The notes: a model not told the origin generated them from the letters alone. DNA of 59,112 nucleotides from Rhodanobacter sp. 67-28 (GCA_001898415.1 MKTU01000077.1:32904-92015), one strand, 5' to 3'. Counted from the stretch's first letter, positions 27,185 through 35,171 are shown. Translations and numbers: made by a program.

Positions 27185-27529
27185 ATGAGTACTGAGGCCA
27201 TATTGGGCATTGGCGTCGCCTTGGTGATCGTGGTCGGCTTCATCGGCAAGCTCATTCCAAAGCGCATGCCGCCCTCCAAGTCCTTCAAGTGTGGTCGCTG
27301 CGGTGTACAGGCACTTCACACCAACCGCACTGCAGAGGCATGGCGCAATGGCAAGACAAAATTCTTCTGTCAGTCTTGCCACCACAAGTGGCTCCAGTCG
27401 CATTCGCCGCAAGAGCACGAGTCTTATGGTGTACGTGGTTCGTCAGGGCGGGGCTCTGGATGTCTGGGCATCGTGGTGCTGTTTGCGCTAGTTCCAATAG
27501 GCACGTGGGCTGTCTGGGCCTATGTCTGA
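27185..27529 (+). CDS. Integron cassette 2: membrane protein with zinc-ribbon
   Basis: A 114-aa protein of unrecognised family. The N-terminal helix (AILGIGVALVIVVGFIG) is followed by a four-cysteine zinc-ribbon-like module (FKCGRCGVQAL, then FFCQSCHHKW, about residues 35-70), a Gly/Ser-rich linker and a C-terminal helix (CLGIVVLFALVPIGTWAVWAYV). The ribbon would face one side of the membrane between two anchors. The stop overlaps attC2. Composition is unlike the host. Confidence 0.75.
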   Translation: MSTEAILGIGVALVIVVGFIGKLIPKRMPPSKSFKCGRCGVQALHTNRTAEAWRNGKTKFFCQSCHHKWLQSHSPQEHESYGVRGSSGRGSGCLGIVVLFALVPIGTWAVWAYV

Positions 27530-27580
27530 CAGCTCGTTCAAGACGGACGGCTTCGCCGCCGCTTAACTCCAGCGTCATCG
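27524..27580 (+). other. attC site 2 (variant core)
   Basis: Inverse core GTCTGAC, palindromic interior (TTCAAGACGG...CCGCCGCTTAA around ACGGCTTCGCC) and a 3' end GCGTCATCG that departs from GTTAGRC. The changed 3' core may reduce recombination. Confidence 0.8.
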
Positions 27581-27596
27581 CACAGGAGAGTTCGCA

Positions 27597-27977
27597 ATGG
27601 ACACGAAGAGAATCCTTTCTGGCCTCGCCGTGGCGGCTGTATTCGGTCTCGTAGCTGGTGAGCTGATATCCTTGGCCAACTTCACCTTTAATCCCCTTCT
27701 GCAATCGATTGTTCTGGGCTTCCTCGCAACCACAATCGGTTCCTTCATAGCGCGTCGGGGTTTTGTCTTTCCCGCGCTCGGCTTGTGGTTCGTGGGCTGG
27801 CTTCTCGTCGTCTGTCTCCTCTACTTCATCGCCGCACCGGCTGGTCAGGCGTCTTTCTTGGCTATTGCTCAAATCAACCTGCTCGGCATTGTGTTGTCCG
27901 CACTGGCAGTAGTAATTGGTGTATTCGTTGGTCAGGCTCTTGCCAAGCGCGCGCAGCGCAGTGCGCCAGCTATCTAA
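27597..27977 (+). CDS. Integron cassette 3: four-helix membrane protein
   Basis: A 126-aa very hydrophobic protein with about four membrane helices (ILSGLAVAAVFGLVAG, LLQSIVLGFLATTIGSF, LWFVGWLLVVCLLYFIA, LLGIVLSALAVVIGVFVGQ) and a short basic tail. The family is not recognised. AGGAGAG just before the ATG gives a good ribosome-binding site, so it may be translated well. The stop overlaps attC3. Confidence 0.75.
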   Translation: MDTKRILSGLAVAAVFGLVAGELISLANFTFNPLLQSIVLGFLATTIGSFIARRGFVFPALGLWFVGWLLVVCLLYFIAAPAGQASFLAIAQINLLGIVLSALAVVIGVFVGQALAKRAQRSAPAI

Positions 27978-28028
27978 CATTTCATTCGCGGCGGACGGCT
28001 TCGCCGCCGCTCAATTCCAGCGTTAGAG
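27972..28028 (+). other. attC site 3
   Basis: 57 nt from ATCTAAC to GTTAGAG. The interior is a near-perfect palindrome (GGCGGACGGCTTCGCCGCC) flanked by TTC/CAATT arms. It shares most of its central sequence with sites 1, 2 and 4. Confidence 0.88.
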
Positions 28029-28031
28029 CCA

Positions 28032-28544
28032 ATGAAAGCCATCTTGCTCGCCACCATTGCAGCAATTGCGATCCAGCCTTTCGTTCTGTTTGCGTGGTTC
28101 CTTTTGCCAGTACTAATAGCTGGCGGCCATGTCTCTCCAAACGAGTTGTTCGGTATCCCTATGTTTGCTGCGGTTCTCGCCGTGCCATTCGTCGTCGTTG
28201 TTGGCGTTCCTTCGCTCCTGCTTCTTCGGCACTTCAAGTACCTGTCGTGGTGGTCTCTCGGCACAATTGGTTTGGTTGTCGCTGCGCTCCCGGTAGCCGT
28301 CTATGGTTGGTCCGAGTACGCTGGATTTTCGTCGGGAGGTAACTGGTACGGCACACCAGTAGACTTCGTTGTAAACGGTCAAAAGACTTTGTATGGCTGG
28401 CTCAGCTACGCACAAAGCGTTGTGTTCTTCGGGTTGCATGGCTTCGCGGGTGCGCTGGCGTTCTTCTTCGTTTGGCGTCGCGCGTTGGGTTCTAACCACC
28501 CATTCGGGGCGGACGGCTACGCCGCCGCTCAACCCAAGCGTTAG
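28032..28544 (+). CDS. Integron cassette 4: membrane protein whose stop lies in attC4
   Basis: A 170-aa protein with about four membrane helices (ILLATIAAIAIQPFVLFAWFLLPVL, MFAAVLAVPFVVVVGVPSLLLL, LGTIGLVVAALPVAVYGW, AQSVVFFGLHGFAGALAFFFVW). The family is not recognised. The last ~18 residues (NHPFGADGYAAAQPKR) are encoded by attC4, and the stop TAG is part of its GTTAGG core, so the original C-terminus may have ended earlier or depends on the junction. Low GC relative to the host. Confidence 0.7.
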   Translation: MKAILLATIAAIAIQPFVLFAWFLLPVLIAGGHVSPNELFGIPMFAAVLAVPFVVVVGVPSLLLLRHFKYLSWWSLGTIGLVVAALPVAVYGWSEYAGFSSGGNWYGTPVDFVVNGQKTLYGWLSYAQSVVFFGLHGFAGALAFFFVWRRALGSNHPFGADGYAAAQPKR

Positions 28545-28546
28545 GG
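28490..28546 (+). other. attC site 4
   Basis: TTCTAAC at the left, GTTAGGG at the right, with interior GGGGCGGACGGCTACGCCGCCGC forming the stem. Closely related to sites 1-3. Confidence 0.88.
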
Positions 28547-28549
28547 GTC

Positions 28550-28693
28550 ATGTGGAAGATTCTCGCAGCCGCAGTTCTTCTAACCGGACTCGTCGGTTGC
28601 GGGACCTTGCGTGATCACCAAATGAACCGTTCGATGGTTCGCTCGCGCGAGGCGGCATTGGCCAAGATCGACCCTGAAGAATGTCGGGCTAAA
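28550..28693 (+). pseudogene. Integron cassette 5: truncated lipoprotein gene
   Basis: The start encodes a lipoprotein signal (MWKILAAAVLLTGLVGCGTL; lipobox LVGC). It continues to REAALAKIDPEECRAKN, where attC5 sequence takes over in frame (about residue 46 on). The open frame then runs into unrelated sequence overlapping the next gene. From memory, proteins with this KIDPEECR-type segment continue with a Cys-rich domain that is missing here, so the cassette appears cut short by recombination or deletion. Confidence 0.6.
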
Positions 28694-28746
28694 AATTCAT
28701 TCAAGCCGAAGCCGCTTCGCGGCTCGGCTCAATTCAGGCGTTGGCC
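28687..28746 (+). other. attC site 5 (divergent)
   Basis: 60 nt with GGCTAAA at the left, GTTGGCC at the right, and a strong stem CAAGCCGAAGCCGC/GCGGCTCGGCT. The sequence differs from sites 1-4 but the layout is the same. Last clear site of the array. Confidence 0.75.
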
Positions 28747-28835
28747 GGCAGCTCGTGCCGGTTTGCCGTATCGCGTGCTTCGCCCAGCTTCGCGCCGGGT
28801 TCAACTCACGCGCAAGTCATCAGCCCGAGACTGCA

Positions 28836-29180
28836 ATGACGTCGAGACCGTCCGCTGCCACCGACTGCTTCATCGTCCTGTATCGCTGGCGTCTGCATGC
28901 CGGCGCCGAGGACGACTTCGTGCAAGGCTGGTCCCGCATCACCGAGTTGCTTCGGTTGCGCGGTTCGCTCGGTTCTCGCCTGCATCGCGGTTCCGACGGC
29001 CTGTGGTACAGCTATGCGCAGTGGCCCAGCGCGCAGGTGCGCCGCGACATCTTTGCGCTCGGTCCTCTCGACGAGGAAGCCAGCCGCCGGATGAAGGCCG
29101 CCATCGCGGAGAGCCTTCCGGAGATCACGCTCGACACAAGGGCCGACTACCTCGATGCACTGCATCGCGAGGGCATCTGA
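28836..29180 (+). CDS. Antibiotic biosynthesis monooxygenase-like (ABM) protein
   Basis: A 114-aa protein with a single ABM-type ferredoxin-like fold: FIVLYRWRLHAGAEDDFVQGWSRITELLR, then GSLGSRLHRGSDGLWYSYAQWPS and a C-terminal amphipathic stretch. Such proteins are small heme-degrading or quinone monooxygenases, or have no enzymatic role; no specific residues allow a choice. Its host-like GC suggests a resident gene, but it sits 90 nt after attC5, so it may be a sixth cassette whose attC is lost. An in-frame upstream ATG at 28755 is less likely. Confidence 0.65.
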   Translation: MTSRPSAATDCFIVLYRWRLHAGAEDDFVQGWSRITELLRLRGSLGSRLHRGSDGLWYSYAQWPSAQVRRDIFALGPLDEEASRRMKAAIAESLPEITLDTRADYLDALHREGI

Positions 29181-29474
29181 AATGACGCGGCAGCCATGGA
29201 CGGCCTGCACGCCAGCGGGATTCCTGCGGGCCTGATTCTTGCTGCAGTTTGCGCGGCACGTTCGCGAAGCGCGGCTCCGGTGCCGCCTTTCGCGTGTCAA
29301 CTGGATGCATCGCGCACTCTTTCTCACCCCTGCGACGATCCTCGTCCGCTGCCTCCTGCCCGCCTGCCTTCTCGCCATCCCGGCGCGGGCCGCGATGAAG
29401 GCGGGGAGCAAGCCGCGGCCTGCGGCGACCCCGGGACAGGGTTCGCGGCAGGCCGCGGAAGTTGCACTACGGAC

Positions 29475-30470
29475 TCAGTGCTGCGCATCCGCGCTGGCAC
29501 CGGCGTCGCCGTTGGCTTGTGCCGAGGCGGAGAGGCCGCCGCGGGCCGAGCCGTGGGCGTTGGCGTGGCCGCCGGCGTTGGCCGAGCCGTTGCTTTGGGC
29601 GGCCGGGCCGGCGTTGGCGTCGGTGGTGCCGTGGGCGGCGCCGGAGCCGGAGACGTCAAGCGATGCATTGCCGGCGCGGCGTGCGGCATCCGCTGCTTGG
29701 GGCAGCAGGCCCGACGACGGGGACGCCGAGTCATTCGACGGCTGTTGCGCGGCGTCCGTGGTTACCGGGCTGGTCCGCGCCGCGTTGCCTGCGGCAGCTG
29801 CGCCGAGCGAGCCGTCCGCACTGACCGACTGGGCGCCGTTGGCGATCGCCTGCCCGGCGCTGTCCAGGCCCGCGCTGGCCGCGGCTTCGGCGTTCGCCGG
29901 GGCGCTCTGCACGCGATCCAGCGCGTTGCGGGTTCCGCGTTTGGCCGTCGAGACGGCTGAACGCGTCGAGCCGGCGGCCTGACCGGCGGCATCGGTGGCG
30001 GCCCGGCGCGGACCGCTGGCGTCGATGGCGCCATTCACGGAAGAACCCAGTTCGCCTGCACCATTCAATACCGCGTTGCCGTTGCCGGCGGGGTTGGCGG
30101 CGACCGAGCCGGCGAGGCTGCCGGCCGCACCCGCGCCCGCCTGGCCGTTCACCTGGCGAGTGGCTTGCGCGGCGGCGCCGGTAGCCGCATCGGCGGCTGC
30201 CGCGGCACGCTGGTGCGGCGCGCGACGTTCGGCGGCACGGGGGTTCACGTCGGGAGCATGGAGATTGCCCATGCCGCGGGCGGCGCCGTCGATGCGACCA
30301 CCGATCTGGTCCATGGTGGTCGGCATGGAACCGCGCAAGCCACCGCCGATGCCACCACCGAGCGCGCCGCCCAGCACCTGGGCATGCACCGGTATCGCCG
30401 TGGCGAGCGCAAGCGTGCCGGCGAGCAGGCCGATGGTGACAGTCTTGTTGATGAGAGTCGTGTTGCGCAT
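29475..30470 (-). CDS. Secreted Ala/Gly/Asn-rich low-complexity protein
   Basis: 331 aa, family not recognised. A signal peptide lies at residues 1-29 (TVTIGLLAGTLALATAIPVHAQ), then mature QVLGGALGGGIGGGLRGS. The rest is Ala/Gly/Ser/Asn-rich (such as AGAAGSLAGSVAANPAGNG) with no predicted fold; such sequences form surface or matrix proteins. GGAGG precedes the ATG. The adjacent subtilase also begins its mature part AQVLG, which suggests a functional link. The operon direction is the same, with 106 nt between. Confidence 0.75.
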   Translation of the reverse strand: MRNTTLINKTVTIGLLAGTLALATAIPVHAQVLGGALGGGIGGGLRGSMPTTMDQIGGRIDGAARGMGNLHAPDVNPRAAERRAPHQRAAAAADAATGAAAQATRQVNGQAGAGAAGSLAGSVAANPAGNGNAVLNGAGELGSSVNGAIDASGPRRAATDAAGQAAGSTRSAVSTAKRGTRNALDRVQSAPANAEAAASAGLDSAGQAIANGAQSVSADGSLGAAAAGNAARTSPVTTDAAQQPSNDSASPSSGLLPQAADAARRAGNASLDVSGSGAAHGTTDANAGPAAQSNGSANAGGHANAHGSARGGLSASAQANGDAGASADAQH

Positions 30471-30576
30471 GGTAGGACCTCCTGCCAGCGGACGATCCGC
30501 GGCTTCCAAGGTCCTGTACGTCGCTGCCGGGGGAATCCTTCCGTACCGGCCAGTGACGCTTGGGCGGCGTTCAGTT

Positions 30577-31818
30577 TCAGGGCGACAGCAGGCCGTAACC
30601 GTAACGCGGGTCGCGACCACGGGCGCCGAGCGGGCGCGCTTCGCCGATCAGCTGCTGCTGCACCTGGGCCGCGGCGCCGGTGCGCGGGGCTTCCAGCAGT
30701 CGCGCCGCTTTTCGCGCCACGATCGGCGCCGCGAACGAGGTGCCGCGCAGTGCGTTGCGGCCGCTGCCGACCACGCCGGACGCACAGAAATCCACCTGCT
30801 CGCCGCTGCCGGCTTCGGGCAGCACACGGTCGTGCGCGTCGACGCCGCTGACGCCGATCACGTCCGGGTACGCCGCCGGATACAGCGGTGGCGCCGCGGG
30901 GCCGTCGTTGCCCACGGCGCTGACCAGCACGTGGCCGCGGGCGATCATCGCCTGCACTGCACGCGCGAGCACCGGGTTGTCCGGACCGACCAGGCTGATG
31001 TTGATCACCGCCACGTGCTCGCGCGCCATCCACGCCAGCGCGTCCACCAGTTTCGAGGTGGCGCCGCCGACCGCATCGCCGCACCACAGGTCGGCGGCAT
31101 ACAGCGTGTCCGCGTCGCCGGCGACGAGGCGCGCGGCGACCGCCGTGCCGTGCCGCGACGGATTCGCCGTGGTGCAGCCGTGCCGCTCGATGCGCGCGTG
31201 CGCCAGCGCGGGATCGCCGGGATCGACGCCGCCGTCGATCAGCCCCACGCGTTGCGATGGCGCAACGGACGACGGCGCCGCTGCCGTCGCGACGCGGGCC
31301 AGGTCGCCCTCGCCGGCGGGCAGGTACAGGTGCTGATAGGTGAACGCTGCGCCCGGCGCGGCTCGCTGCAGGGCGCGCAGGGCGCGGGACGTGCGGCGGT
31401 TGCGGGTGTCGTGCAGCACCACGAAGTCCAGCCCCAGCGTGGCATCCGCCGACGTTTCGCGATCCACCACGAAACCGGCTGCCTGCACGGCATCGCGTTG
31501 CGCCGTCGACAGGCCGGTGGCGAGGAATTCGCCGCGCAGGACCGGCGCGCCGTGCGGGTCGATGTCGACGCGCCGAGGCTCCCTGCGCCGCAGCGTGTCG
31601 ATCTGCACTTTTCGCGTGAGGGCGAGCGGGCCGCGCAGCAGGTCGTCGACGCTGTGCAAGGGCGCAACGGGATCCAAGCCGGGCAGACGCGCGCCGGACA
31701 GTTGCACGTTCGGCAATCCTTGCACCGGGCCGAGTACCTGCGCCTGCGCAGGCGCCACGCCGATCGAGGCGATGGCCAGCAGCAAAACGAACACGGCGGA
31801 CGGACGGCGCATGGGCAT
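30577..31818 (-). CDS. Secreted subtilisin-like serine protease (S8)
   Basis: 413 aa. A signal peptide runs to about residue 27 (VLLLAIASIGVAPAQA), then mature QVLGPVQGLPNVQL. A propeptide-like region occupies about 30-190, and the S8 domain shows the triad Asp in VGLIDGGVDP, His in RHGTAVAARL and Ser in RGTSFAAPIVAR; the oxyanion Asn is in AVGNDGP. The start at 31818 (MPMRRP) or 31812 cannot be separated. The divergent ECF sigma factor begins 122 nt away, so shared control is plausible. Confidence 0.88.
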   Translation of the reverse strand: MPMRRPSAVFVLLLAIASIGVAPAQAQVLGPVQGLPNVQLSGARLPGLDPVAPLHSVDDLLRGPLALTRKVQIDTLRRREPRRVDIDPHGAPVLRGEFLATGLSTAQRDAVQAAGFVVDRETSADATLGLDFVVLHDTRNRRTSRALRALQRAAPGAAFTYQHLYLPAGEGDLARVATAAAPSSVAPSQRVGLIDGGVDPGDPALAHARIERHGCTTANPSRHGTAVAARLVAGDADTLYAADLWCGDAVGGATSKLVDALAWMAREHVAVINISLVGPDNPVLARAVQAMIARGHVLVSAVGNDGPAAPPLYPAAYPDVIGVSGVDAHDRVLPEAGSGEQVDFCASGVVGSGRNALRGTSFAAPIVARKAARLLEAPRTGAAAQVQQQLIGEARPLGARGRDPRYGYGLLSP

Positions 31819-31939
31819 GGCCAACGGCCTCGGGAGCAACGGGGCCGGATGCTAGCATGGGTCCGCTTTACGCCCTCGAACCGCGCCGACGCGCACGAGG
31901 GATGGAATCCACCCCTCCAGACGTAATGGAAGGTGATGC

Positions 31940-32431
31940 GTGAATTCGAGCGACGCCGTGCGCGAAGGACTGATCCCGCTGTTGCCGCGCCTGCGCCGGC
32001 TGGCGCGGGCGCTGGCCGGCCAGGCCGCCGACGCCGACGACCTGGTGCAGATCGTGCTGGAGCGCGCGCTCGCTCGTGCCGCGCAGTGGCGGCCGGATGC
32101 CGCGCTGGATCGGTGGGTGTTCGCGATCGCACGCAATGCCTGGCGCGACGAACTGCGCGCGCGCGGCCGTTCGCAGCATCTGTTCGCGCCGGAGGAAGCC
32201 GGCGAGATGGCGGCCGACCGCGCCAGTGCGCAGCCGGCGCAGCAACTGGAACTGGCGATGGCGCTGGCGGCGCTGCCGCCGGACCATCGCGAAGTGGTGG
32301 CCCTGGTGCTGGTCGAGGGCATGTCCTACGGCGAGGCCGCCGAGCTGCTGGAGGTGCCGGTGGGCACCGTCACCAGTCGCCTGGCTCGCGCCCGCGCCAC
32401 CTTGCAGGCCCACCTTGGGAAAGAAGCATGA
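31940..32431 (+). CDS. ECF-family RNA polymerase sigma factor
   Basis: 163-aa alternative sigma factor. Region 2 (ALAGQAADADDLVQIVLERALARAAQW, DRWVFAIARNAWRDELRAR) and region 4 (ALPPDHREVVALVLVEGMSYGEAAELLEVPVGTVTSRLARARATL) are intact. The start is GTG at 31940 with GGAAGG upstream. The stop overlaps the anti-sigma gene start (ATGA). It probably drives its own operon and perhaps the divergent protease. Confidence 0.92.
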   Translation: MNSSDAVREGLIPLLPRLRRLARALAGQAADADDLVQIVLERALARAAQWRPDAALDRWVFAIARNAWRDELRARGRSQHLFAPEEAGEMAADRASAQPAQQLELAMALAALPPDHREVVALVLVEGMSYGEAAELLEVPVGTVTSRLARARATLQAHLGKEA

Positions 32432-33159
32432 ACGCGATCGACGACGACACCTTGCAGGCTTACGTGGATGGCGAACTCGACGCCGACGCGGCCGCGCGCG
32501 TCGACGCCGCGCTGGCGCACGACGCCGTGCTCGCGCACCGCGTGCAGCAGGCGCGTGCCGTGCGCGCGCAACTGCATGCCGCGTTCGACCCGGTGCTCGA
32601 CGAGCCGGTGCCGGCGCGGCTGTCCGCCTTGCTGCAGCCGCCCGCCGCGCCGGCGCTCGCCGGTGGACGTCATGCGCACGCCATGCATCGCCGCGCACCA
32701 CGGCGCTGGTATGTGGGCGCCGCGCTGGCCGCGTCGGTGGCACTGCTGGCCGTGGCCCTGTGGTGGCCGCGTGCCGGCGGCGACATGCTGCGCATGCACG
32801 GCGGCCAGTCGTTTGCCGCCGGTCCGCTGGAGCAAGCGCTGAATCATGCGCTGGCAAGCGAACCGGAAGCAGATGCGCAGGTGGCGATCGGCCTGAGTTT
32901 CCGCAGCAACGACGGGCACATCTGCCGCAGCTTCGTGCTGCATCGTGCACCGGCGCGCGCCGGGCTCGCCTGCCATGGCGACGACGGCTGGAGCGTGCCC
33001 GTGCTCACCGCGGCGCCCTCGCCCGGGTACGACGGCGAACTGCGCCAGGCGGCCAGCGACTTGCCGAGCGCGGTCCGCGCCGCGATCGACGCCCGCTTGC
33101 GCGGCGAAGTCTTCGATGCGAAACAGGAGCGCGCAGCGCGCGACGCCGGCTGGCAGTAA
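32428..33159 (+). CDS. Transmembrane anti-sigma factor
   Basis: 243 aa. The N-terminal cytosolic domain (DDDTLQAYVDGELDADAAARVDAALAHDAVLAHRV) is a zinc-less anti-sigma domain. A single membrane helix follows (VGAALAASVALLAVALWW, about residues 95-112) and then a ~130-aa periplasmic domain with two Cys (ICRSF and ACHGD). It is coupled by ATGA to the sigma gene. The periplasmic Cys pair could sense redox or envelope stress; this is inference. Confidence 0.85.
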   Translation: MNAIDDDTLQAYVDGELDADAAARVDAALAHDAVLAHRVQQARAVRAQLHAAFDPVLDEPVPARLSALLQPPAAPALAGGRHAHAMHRRAPRRWYVGAALAASVALLAVALWWPRAGGDMLRMHGGQSFAAGPLEQALNHALASEPEADAQVAIGLSFRSNDGHICRSFVLHRAPARAGLACHGDDGWSVPVLTAAPSPGYDGELRQAASDLPSAVRAAIDARLRGEVFDAKQERAARDAGWQ

Positions 33160-33290
33160 CCGTGCAGCCCATCACGCGGACTGCGCGACTGCGGCCGTCG
33201 ACGGTCTTGCATCGCCGGTCCGCTGCCGTGCAGGCTAGGCAGCGCCCGACCGTCGGCCGGCCGCCACCTTCCAATGCGGAGACATACGCC

Positions 33291-33692
33291 ATGTTCAGTC
33301 ACGTGATGGTCGGCTCGAACGACATCGAACGGGCAAAGCGCTTCTATGACGCCGTGCTGGGTACGCTGGGAGCGGGCCAACCGCACCGCGACCGGACCGC
33401 CACCGGCCACGACCGCCTGTTCTATCGGCACGACGGCAACACCTTCTGCGTGAGCGAGCCGATCGACGGCGGCGCGGCAACGTTCGCCAACGGCGGCACG
33501 ATCGGCTTCAAGTGCAACTCGCCCGAACAGGTGCGCGCGTTCCACGACACCGCCGTGGCCCACGGCGGCACCTCGATCGAACAGCCGCCCGGGCTGCGCG
33601 AAAGCGGCTTTGGCGCGCTGTACCTGGCCTACGTGCGCGACCCCGACGGCAACAAGCTGTGCGCGAGCCATCGCGTCAGGCGGGAGGAGTGA
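33291..33692 (+). CDS. VOC / glyoxalase-like protein
   Basis: 133 aa with two VOC beta-alpha-beta-beta-beta modules: MFSHVMVGSNDIERAKRFYDAVLG and the second half ending YLAYVRDPDGNKLCASHR. Metal-ligand positions His4 and the C-terminal DPDGNKL region fit the family. The exact reaction (glyoxalase, dioxygenase or resistance) cannot be told. It lies alone between the anti-sigma gene and the ion channel. Confidence 0.85.
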   Translation: MFSHVMVGSNDIERAKRFYDAVLGTLGAGQPHRDRTATGHDRLFYRHDGNTFCVSEPIDGGAATFANGGTIGFKCNSPEQVRAFHDTAVAHGGTSIEQPPGLRESGFGALYLAYVRDPDGNKLCASHRVRREE

Positions 33693-33847
33693 GAGCGGGC
33701 GAGAAGATGTCTTGTGCCGAGCCGCGCGGAGAGCCCGGAAGGCCCAGTAACGTCATCCCAGCGAACGCGGGAATCCCTGGTGCGCCCCGCAAGATCAAGA
33801 CGAATTCCCGCGTTCGAACTTCCTTTCGTTGAAACGCAGGAGCACGC

Positions 33848-34579
33848 ATGAACCAGACCGCGAACGCCTCCGACCACCACACTTCGCGCATCGCCCGGCC
33901 ACGCTGGGTGGCCACGGTGATCCGCCATCCCTCGGCGATCCTCCTGCTGGTGCAGCTGGCCGGCTTGCTGCTGTATCCGTTCATCGAGCAGACGCATTCG
34001 GCGCGCGCGTTGTTCGGTGCGTTCGGTGTGGTGGTGTTGCTGCTGACGATCGCGATGGTGCAGCGCACGCGCGGACGCGGCTGGGTGAGCCTGGCGATCG
34101 CGGTGCCGGCGGTGGTATTGAACGTGATGGGCCTGACGCTGGAGCTGCCGGCGCTGCGGCCCTGGTGGGCGGCGCTGGAGGCGCTGTTCTACTTCTACGC
34201 GGCCGGCTGCCTGATCGCGTACATGCTGGCCGACCGGCGCGCCACCACCGACGAGCTGTTCGCCGCCGGGGCCACCTTCACCCTGCTGGTGTGGGCGTTC
34301 ACCTATCTGTTCGTGTTGTGCCAGACCCTGCAGCCGGGCTGTTTTTCCGCGGCGGTCGACCCGCAGGCACCGCGCACGTGGACCGAACTGCTGTTTCTGA
34401 GTTTCGCGCTGATGTCGAGCACCGGCATCGGCGACGTCATCCCGATCACCGTCCACGCGCGGGCGGTGGCAAGCCTGGAGATGTTCGTCGGCGTGATGTA
34501 TCTCGCGCTGGTGGTCTCGCGGCTGATCGGGCTCACCATCGCTCCGTCGGCAGCGGGCGGCAAGCGCGGAGAATCGTGA
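33848..34579 (+). CDS. Potassium-channel-like membrane protein
   Basis: 243 aa, six hydrophobic segments. The last two flank a pore loop (LLFLSFALMSSTGIGDVIPITVHA) whose TGIGD is a variant of the TVGYGD selectivity filter. No cytosolic RCK or cNMP domain follows, and the voltage-sensor-like Arg ladder is absent. It may conduct K+ or be non-selective. An upstream in-frame start is possible, but the ATG at 33848 begins a hydrophilic N-terminus. Confidence 0.8.
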   Translation: MNQTANASDHHTSRIARPRWVATVIRHPSAILLLVQLAGLLLYPFIEQTHSARALFGAFGVVVLLLTIAMVQRTRGRGWVSLAIAVPAVVLNVMGLTLELPALRPWWAALEALFYFYAAGCLIAYMLADRRATTDELFAAGATFTLLVWAFTYLFVLCQTLQPGCFSAAVDPQAPRTWTELLFLSFALMSSTGIGDVIPITVHARAVASLEMFVGVMYLALVVSRLIGLTIAPSAAGGKRGES

Positions 34580-34605
34580 TTTTTCGACCGGATGAGGAGG
34601 TTCGC

Positions 34606-35031
34606 ATGAACGCGCCAGACGCCACCCGCAAGCCGCTGATCACGCGACCGGCGCAGGGCCGCCGCTACGACATGGGCCGCATGCGCGCGGTATTCCATGC
34701 CGATGGCGCGCAGACTGCCGAGCGCTACTCGCTGTCGGAGTGGTGGCTGCAGCCGCGCACCGGCGGGCCGGGCAGCCATGCCCATGACGACGACCACATC
34801 TATTACGTCCTCGCCGGCACGCTCAGCGTCTGCATCGACGGCGAGTGGGCGCCGGCGCCGCGCGGCAGCTGGGTGCTGATCCCCGGTGGCACGCCGCACG
34901 ATTTCGAGAATCGCGACGCGGCCGAATGCGGTTTCCTGTGCATCAACACGCCCGCCGGCTTCGAACGGAAGATGCCCGAACTGGTGGCCTGGTTTGCCGA
35001 CAACCCGCTGGGCGACGCCCGGTCCGATTGA
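34606..35031 (+). CDS. Cupin-domain protein
   Basis: 141 aa. A single cupin barrel: GPGSHAHDDDHIYYVLAGTLSVCIDGEW (metal-binding His cluster, motif 1) and GSWVLIPGGTPHDFENRD (motif 2 with His). A good GAGGAGG site precedes the ATG. The substrate is unknown. It follows the ion channel by 26 nt and may be co-transcribed. Confidence 0.88.
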   Translation: MNAPDATRKPLITRPAQGRRYDMGRMRAVFHADGAQTAERYSLSEWWLQPRTGGPGSHAHDDDHIYYVLAGTLSVCIDGEWAPAPRGSWVLIPGGTPHDFENRDAAECGFLCINTPAGFERKMPELVAWFADNPLGDARSD

Positions 35032-35103
35032 CTCGCGCCTGCCGGGCGGACGGGGCTCACTGGACGTCGCACGCCGACTGCAAGATACTGCGGCAGTCGG
35101 CAC

Positions 35104-35115
35104 GTAAACGTTTAC
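35104..35115. promoter_or_regulatory. Palindrome GTAAACGTTTAC upstream of GH39
   Basis: A perfect 12-bp palindrome 57 bp before the GH39 ATG, with central CG like PurR/LacI-type operators. It differs from the TGACAGCGCTGTCA and TACGTA families nearby, so it implies a third sugar regulator not seen in the window. Confidence 0.5.
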
Positions 35116-35171
35116 ATCCCGCGCGCCCGACCCCACCGATCCAAGCTCCGCTGACGACGAGGAATCCCCCG

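Noticed and set aside
28768..28822. Possible sixth attC between attC5 and the ABM gene
   Set aside because: There is a GCTTCGC...GCGCCGGG stem, but no GTTRRRY core and no inverse core, so it cannot be claimed.
26429..28835. Integron integrase gene
   Set aside because: No open frame on either strand with tyrosine-recombinase motifs or suitable length; the array is therefore called integrase-less within this window.
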